From Candidatus Hydrogenedentota bacterium (GTDB taxonomy: Bacteria; Hydrogenedentota; Hydrogenedentia; Hydrogenedentales; SLHB01), in assembly GCA_029262095.1 (NCBI GenBank), contig JAJDAB010000142.1, forward strand, positions 1-5,786: a stretch of DNA of 5,786 nucleotides, written 5' to 3'. This document shows positions 4,070 to 5,786 of the stretch, in pieces. The position numbers were made by a program, and so were the translations under genes. The stretch's first letter is position 1. The number at the start of each line of letters is the position of its first letter. The notes beneath the pieces were generated by a model that worked only from the letters and a program-made list of their open reading frames with translations, was not told where the DNA came from and did not search any database.

Positions 4070-5365
4070 TCACAATTCCGCCAGGTCTTTGGCAACATCG
4101 CGCCGGTACGCTTGCACCGCCGGGATGAGCCCGGCTAAATAGCCGACCATAACCACAATGGCGAACGCGCGAATCTCCTCGAATGACAACGTAAACGAGC
4201 GAATGACTAGGCCGTACTCGCGGGTCAAATAGAGGCTGAGCAACCACGTGCCGGCGTTGCCGAGTAACCAGCCGATGACCACCCCGAGCACTGTAACGAA
4301 GATCGCTTCGAGGATGACCGCGCCGAAGATATCGCCCGCACCCGCGCCGAGTGCGCGCATCACGGCCAAATCGCGCCGGCGCATTTGGATGGCCATGTAG
4401 AGCCCGATCATGATTGAAATGGATGAGACCACCACGACGAGATAGGCGACTGCCATGAGGATGGTCTGGACCGTGGAAAGGAATTGGTTGAACATTTTCT
4501 GGATTTCCATGATGGGAATCGCAGCTTGGACGGGGGAGTCTTTGAACTCATCCCGAAACTTAAACCGCCACGCGGGGCTGCCTAGGTTGAGCAGAACGGC
4601 CGTAACTTCACGGTGTTCCTCAACGGCGTGATCATGACCAGCGTGCGCATCGGCATCGGCGTCATCGTCTTCGTGATCGTGACCAGCGTGAGCATCGACG
4701 TCATTGGATTCTCCATCTTCCTCATCTTCTTCGTGCGGATGGGAGAGCCAGATGGATTCCAGGTCGCAAAAAATGGCGTGGTCGTTGGGCGTGCCGCTTG
4801 GCTCGAAGATTCCTACGACGGTGTAGGAATCTTCGTGTTCGGCGCCGCCGTGATTACCAACGAATTGGTTACCGACCTCAAGTCCAATGCTGCTCGCGGC
4901 GAAACTGCCGATGACTGCTTCGAAGGAGTTTTCGAAAATCCGTCCTTCCGCGATTGTGAACGGACGCGTCACTTCGCCGGACGATGGACTCGTCCAGGTG
5001 TGATCGAACAAATCCGGCGTCGTGCCTACGATGCGCGCATTCCGGAACGAATCGCCCATGCTAATGGGAAATGCTGCGGTGACCCACTCGTGTTCGCGGA
5101 CTTTTTCGTATTCCTCCCAACGTATGTTGCCCGTTGGTGTGTCCATGTAATAGACGGAACTTAGCACCAATTGGAGTGGGCTGCCTTTCGCGCCGATAAC
5201 TGCGTCGAATGCTTGACCTTCCTCAACGAATCGGCGTTCGGTTTCCTGGCGCAACGTGAGAACGCTGGAGATCAGAGCCACACCGAGCGATACGGATAAA
5301 ATGGTGAGGCACGTGATGAACTTGCGGCTCCAGAGGTAACCCCATGCGATTTGAAAGGTGTTCAT
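4070..5365 (-). CDS. FtsX/MacB-type ABC transporter permease with His/Asp/Glu-rich extracytoplasmic loop
   Basis: The 431-residue product has the four-helix MacB/LolE/FtsX layout. TM1 lies near 15-37, a large extracytoplasmic domain spans about 38-297, and TM2-TM4 lie near 298-327, 345-373 and 401-421. The cytoplasmic coupling segment Q-M-R-R-R-D-L-A-V-M-R-A-L-G-A (327-341) after TM2 is the family hallmark for contact with the ATPase. Such permeases usually act on envelope substrates by mechanotransmission rather than classic transport. Residues 209-251 are exceptional: 9 His and 19 Asp/Glu in 43, with DAHAGHDH at 224-231 and again at 239-246, indicating metal binding. The ATG at 5365 overlaps the ATPase stop (ATGA) and has GGAAG 7 bases upstream. 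A longer frame from 5473 is rejected because it runs through the ATPase gene with an Arg-rich, unnatural sequence. By context with the ATPase and DUF3299 genes I infer zinc or other transition-metal handling; the family call is secure, the substrate is not. Confidence 0.93.
   Translation of the reverse strand: MNTFQIAWGYLWSRKFITCLTILSVSLGVALISSVLTLRQETERRFVEEGQAFDAVIGAKGSPLQLVLSSVYYMDTPTGNIRWEEYEKVREHEWVTAAFPISMGDSFRNARIVGTTPDLFDHTWTSPSSGEVTRPFTIAEGRIFENSFEAVIGSFAASSIGLEVGNQFVGNHGGAEHEDSYTVVGIFEPSGTPNDHAIFCDLESIWLSHPHEEDEEDGESNDVDAHAGHDHEDDDADADAHAGHDHAVEEHREVTAVLLNLGSPAWRFKFRDEFKDSPVQAAIPIMEIQKMFNQFLSTVQTILMAVAYLVVVVSSISIMIGLYMAIQMRRRDLAVMRALGAGAGDIFGAVILEAIFVTVLGVVIGWLLGNAGTWLLSLYLTREYGLVIRSFTLSFEEIRAFAIVVMVGYLAGLIPAVQAYRRDVAKDLAEL
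4628..4696 (-). repeat. Tandem duplication encoding the DAHAGHDH metal-ligand module
   Basis: Two 24-base copies at 4628-4651 and 4673-4696, offset by 45 bases, are identical at 22 of 24 positions. Both differences are synonymous (His CAT/CAC and Ala GCG/GCT), so the encoded octapeptide is the same in each. The 21 bases between them encode acidic residues and alanine. The array is in frame within the permease gene and its expansion or contraction would change the number of histidines. Confidence 0.85.
4804..4835. repeat. Perfect 13-base inverted repeat inside the permease gene
   Basis: CGAAGATTCCTAC (4804-4816) and GTAGGAATCTTCG (4823-4835) are perfect reverse complements around the 6-base loop GACGGT. 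On the coding strand the hairpin covers codons for about E-D-S-Y-T-V-V-G-I-F-E in the extracytoplasmic domain. There is no T-run on either side, so it is not an intrinsic terminator. Whether it has a role in RNA folding or protein binding is unknown. Confidence 0.8.
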
Positions 5366-5786
5366 TCGGCGACTTCCGTGACCAAGTCGCGGCATTCGAA
5401 ACGGCGTTGTAGGCGGGACGCGAGTTCGTCTTCGTGGGTGACGAGCAGCAAGGTCACATTTTCTTCGCCGCACATTTCGATGAGTAGATCCATGACTTCG
5501 TTGGACGTGCGCGGGTCGAGACTTCCCGTGGGTTCATCGGCGACCACGATTTCCTGTTTGTTGGCCAATGCTCGCGCGATGGCTACGCGTTGTTGTTCGC
5601 CGACGCTGAGCGTTGTCGGCTTGCTGTGGAGGCGATGGCCTAGTCCCACTCGTTCTAAAAGTTCCGTCCCGCGGTCTTTCCATTCACGAGACGGCAAGGT
5701 TTCGCTGAACCGCATACCGAGCAATACATTTTGCAGCGCCGTGAATGGCGTCAATAGATTAAACGTCTGAAAGACGAAGCCGACGT
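5362..5786 (-). CDS. ABC transporter ATP-binding protein, MacB/LolD type (partial, N-terminus beyond right edge)
   Basis: About 140 C-terminal residues are visible and the frame continues to the window edge. The first visible residues, V-G-F-V-F-Q-T-F-N-L-L, contain the Q-loop glutamine (codon at 5769-5767), so the Walker A motif lies outside. Visible motifs are the signature L-S-V-G-E-Q-Q-R (5610-5587), Walker B I-V-V-A-D-E-P (5550-5530) with its catalytic Glu, the D-loop G-S-L-D, and the H-loop His (codon at 5436-5434). The signature departs from the common LSGGQQQR but keeps the essential Ser and Gly. Family members of about 220-240 residues dimerise and power FtsX/MacB-type permeases from the cytoplasmic side. 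The stop overlaps the permease ATG by 4 bases, so the two are translationally coupled. A TTG at 5754 could be read as a start but would remove the Q-loop, so it is not the real one. Confidence 0.95.
   Translation of the reverse strand, partial: VGFVFQTFNLLTPFTALQNVLLGMRFSETLPSREWKDRGTELLERVGLGHRLHSKPTTLSVGEQQRVAIARALANKQEIVVADEPTGSLDPRTSNEVMDLLIEMCGEENVTLLLVTHEDELASRLQRRFECRDLVTEVAE

Noticed and set aside
4613..5164. 183-residue open frame on + strand opposite the permease gene
   Set aside because: Long antisense frames are expected opposite GC-rich codons. The permease on the other strand has full family structure and context.
5366..5473. N-terminal extension of the permease frame
   Set aside because: The extra 36 residues are Arg/Pro-rich, overlap the ATPase gene and push TM1 away from the N-terminus. 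The ATGA overlap and GGAAG site support the start at 5365.

Overview
The window (5,786 bases, moderately GC-rich, roughly mid-50s % by eye) looks like chromosomal DNA of a Gram-negative-type bacterium. It carries a 16S rRNA methyltransferase gene (rsmE), envelope proteins, tight gene packing and GTG starts. The intergenic repeat resembles the 'GTCATTGCGAGGAG...' class of dispersed bacterial repeats. I cannot place the organism securely. Nothing suggests a phage, plasmid or integrative element, and I see no tRNA, rRNA, CRISPR array or insertion sequence.

Left part, + strand (10-1498): three closely spaced genes read rightwards. They encode a very glycine-rich multi-pass membrane protein of unknown function, a DCC-family (DUF393) thiol-disulfide-oxidoreductase-like protein, and a PaaI-type hotdog thioesterase. 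The DCC gene has a TATAAT hexamer placed so that transcription could start at or next to its ATG. The thioesterase gene has a clear ribosome binding site that selects a GTG start.

Middle (1499-1748): a 250-base spacer between convergent genes. It holds a weak possible terminator and two degenerate, dispersed-type repeat units, one of them a clear imperfect inverted repeat. Open frames across it are repeat translations, not genes.

Right part, - strand (5786 down to 1749): five genes read leftwards. The first three form a unit: a MacB/LolD-type ABC ATPase (N-terminus beyond the right edge), an FtsX/MacB-type permease overlapping it by 4 bases (ATGA), and a membrane-anchored DUF3299 protein with a CxxC motif. 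This unit ends at a strong intrinsic terminator. Just past it lie rsmE and an abutting class I SAM methyltransferase gene (TAG directly followed by ATG).

The most interesting object is the ABC/DUF3299 unit. The permease's extracytoplasmic domain contains a 43-residue loop with 9 His and 19 Asp/Glu residues, including a duplicated DAHAGHDH module. The ATPase-permease-DUF3299 order matches, as I recall it, the zinc-responsive operon PA4063-PA4066 of Pseudomonas aeruginosa and the Zrg system of Vibrio cholerae. I therefore infer a divergent zinc or other transition-metal handling ABC system. The predicted partner, a His-rich DUF2796/ZrgA-like periplasmic protein, would lie beyond the right edge if present.
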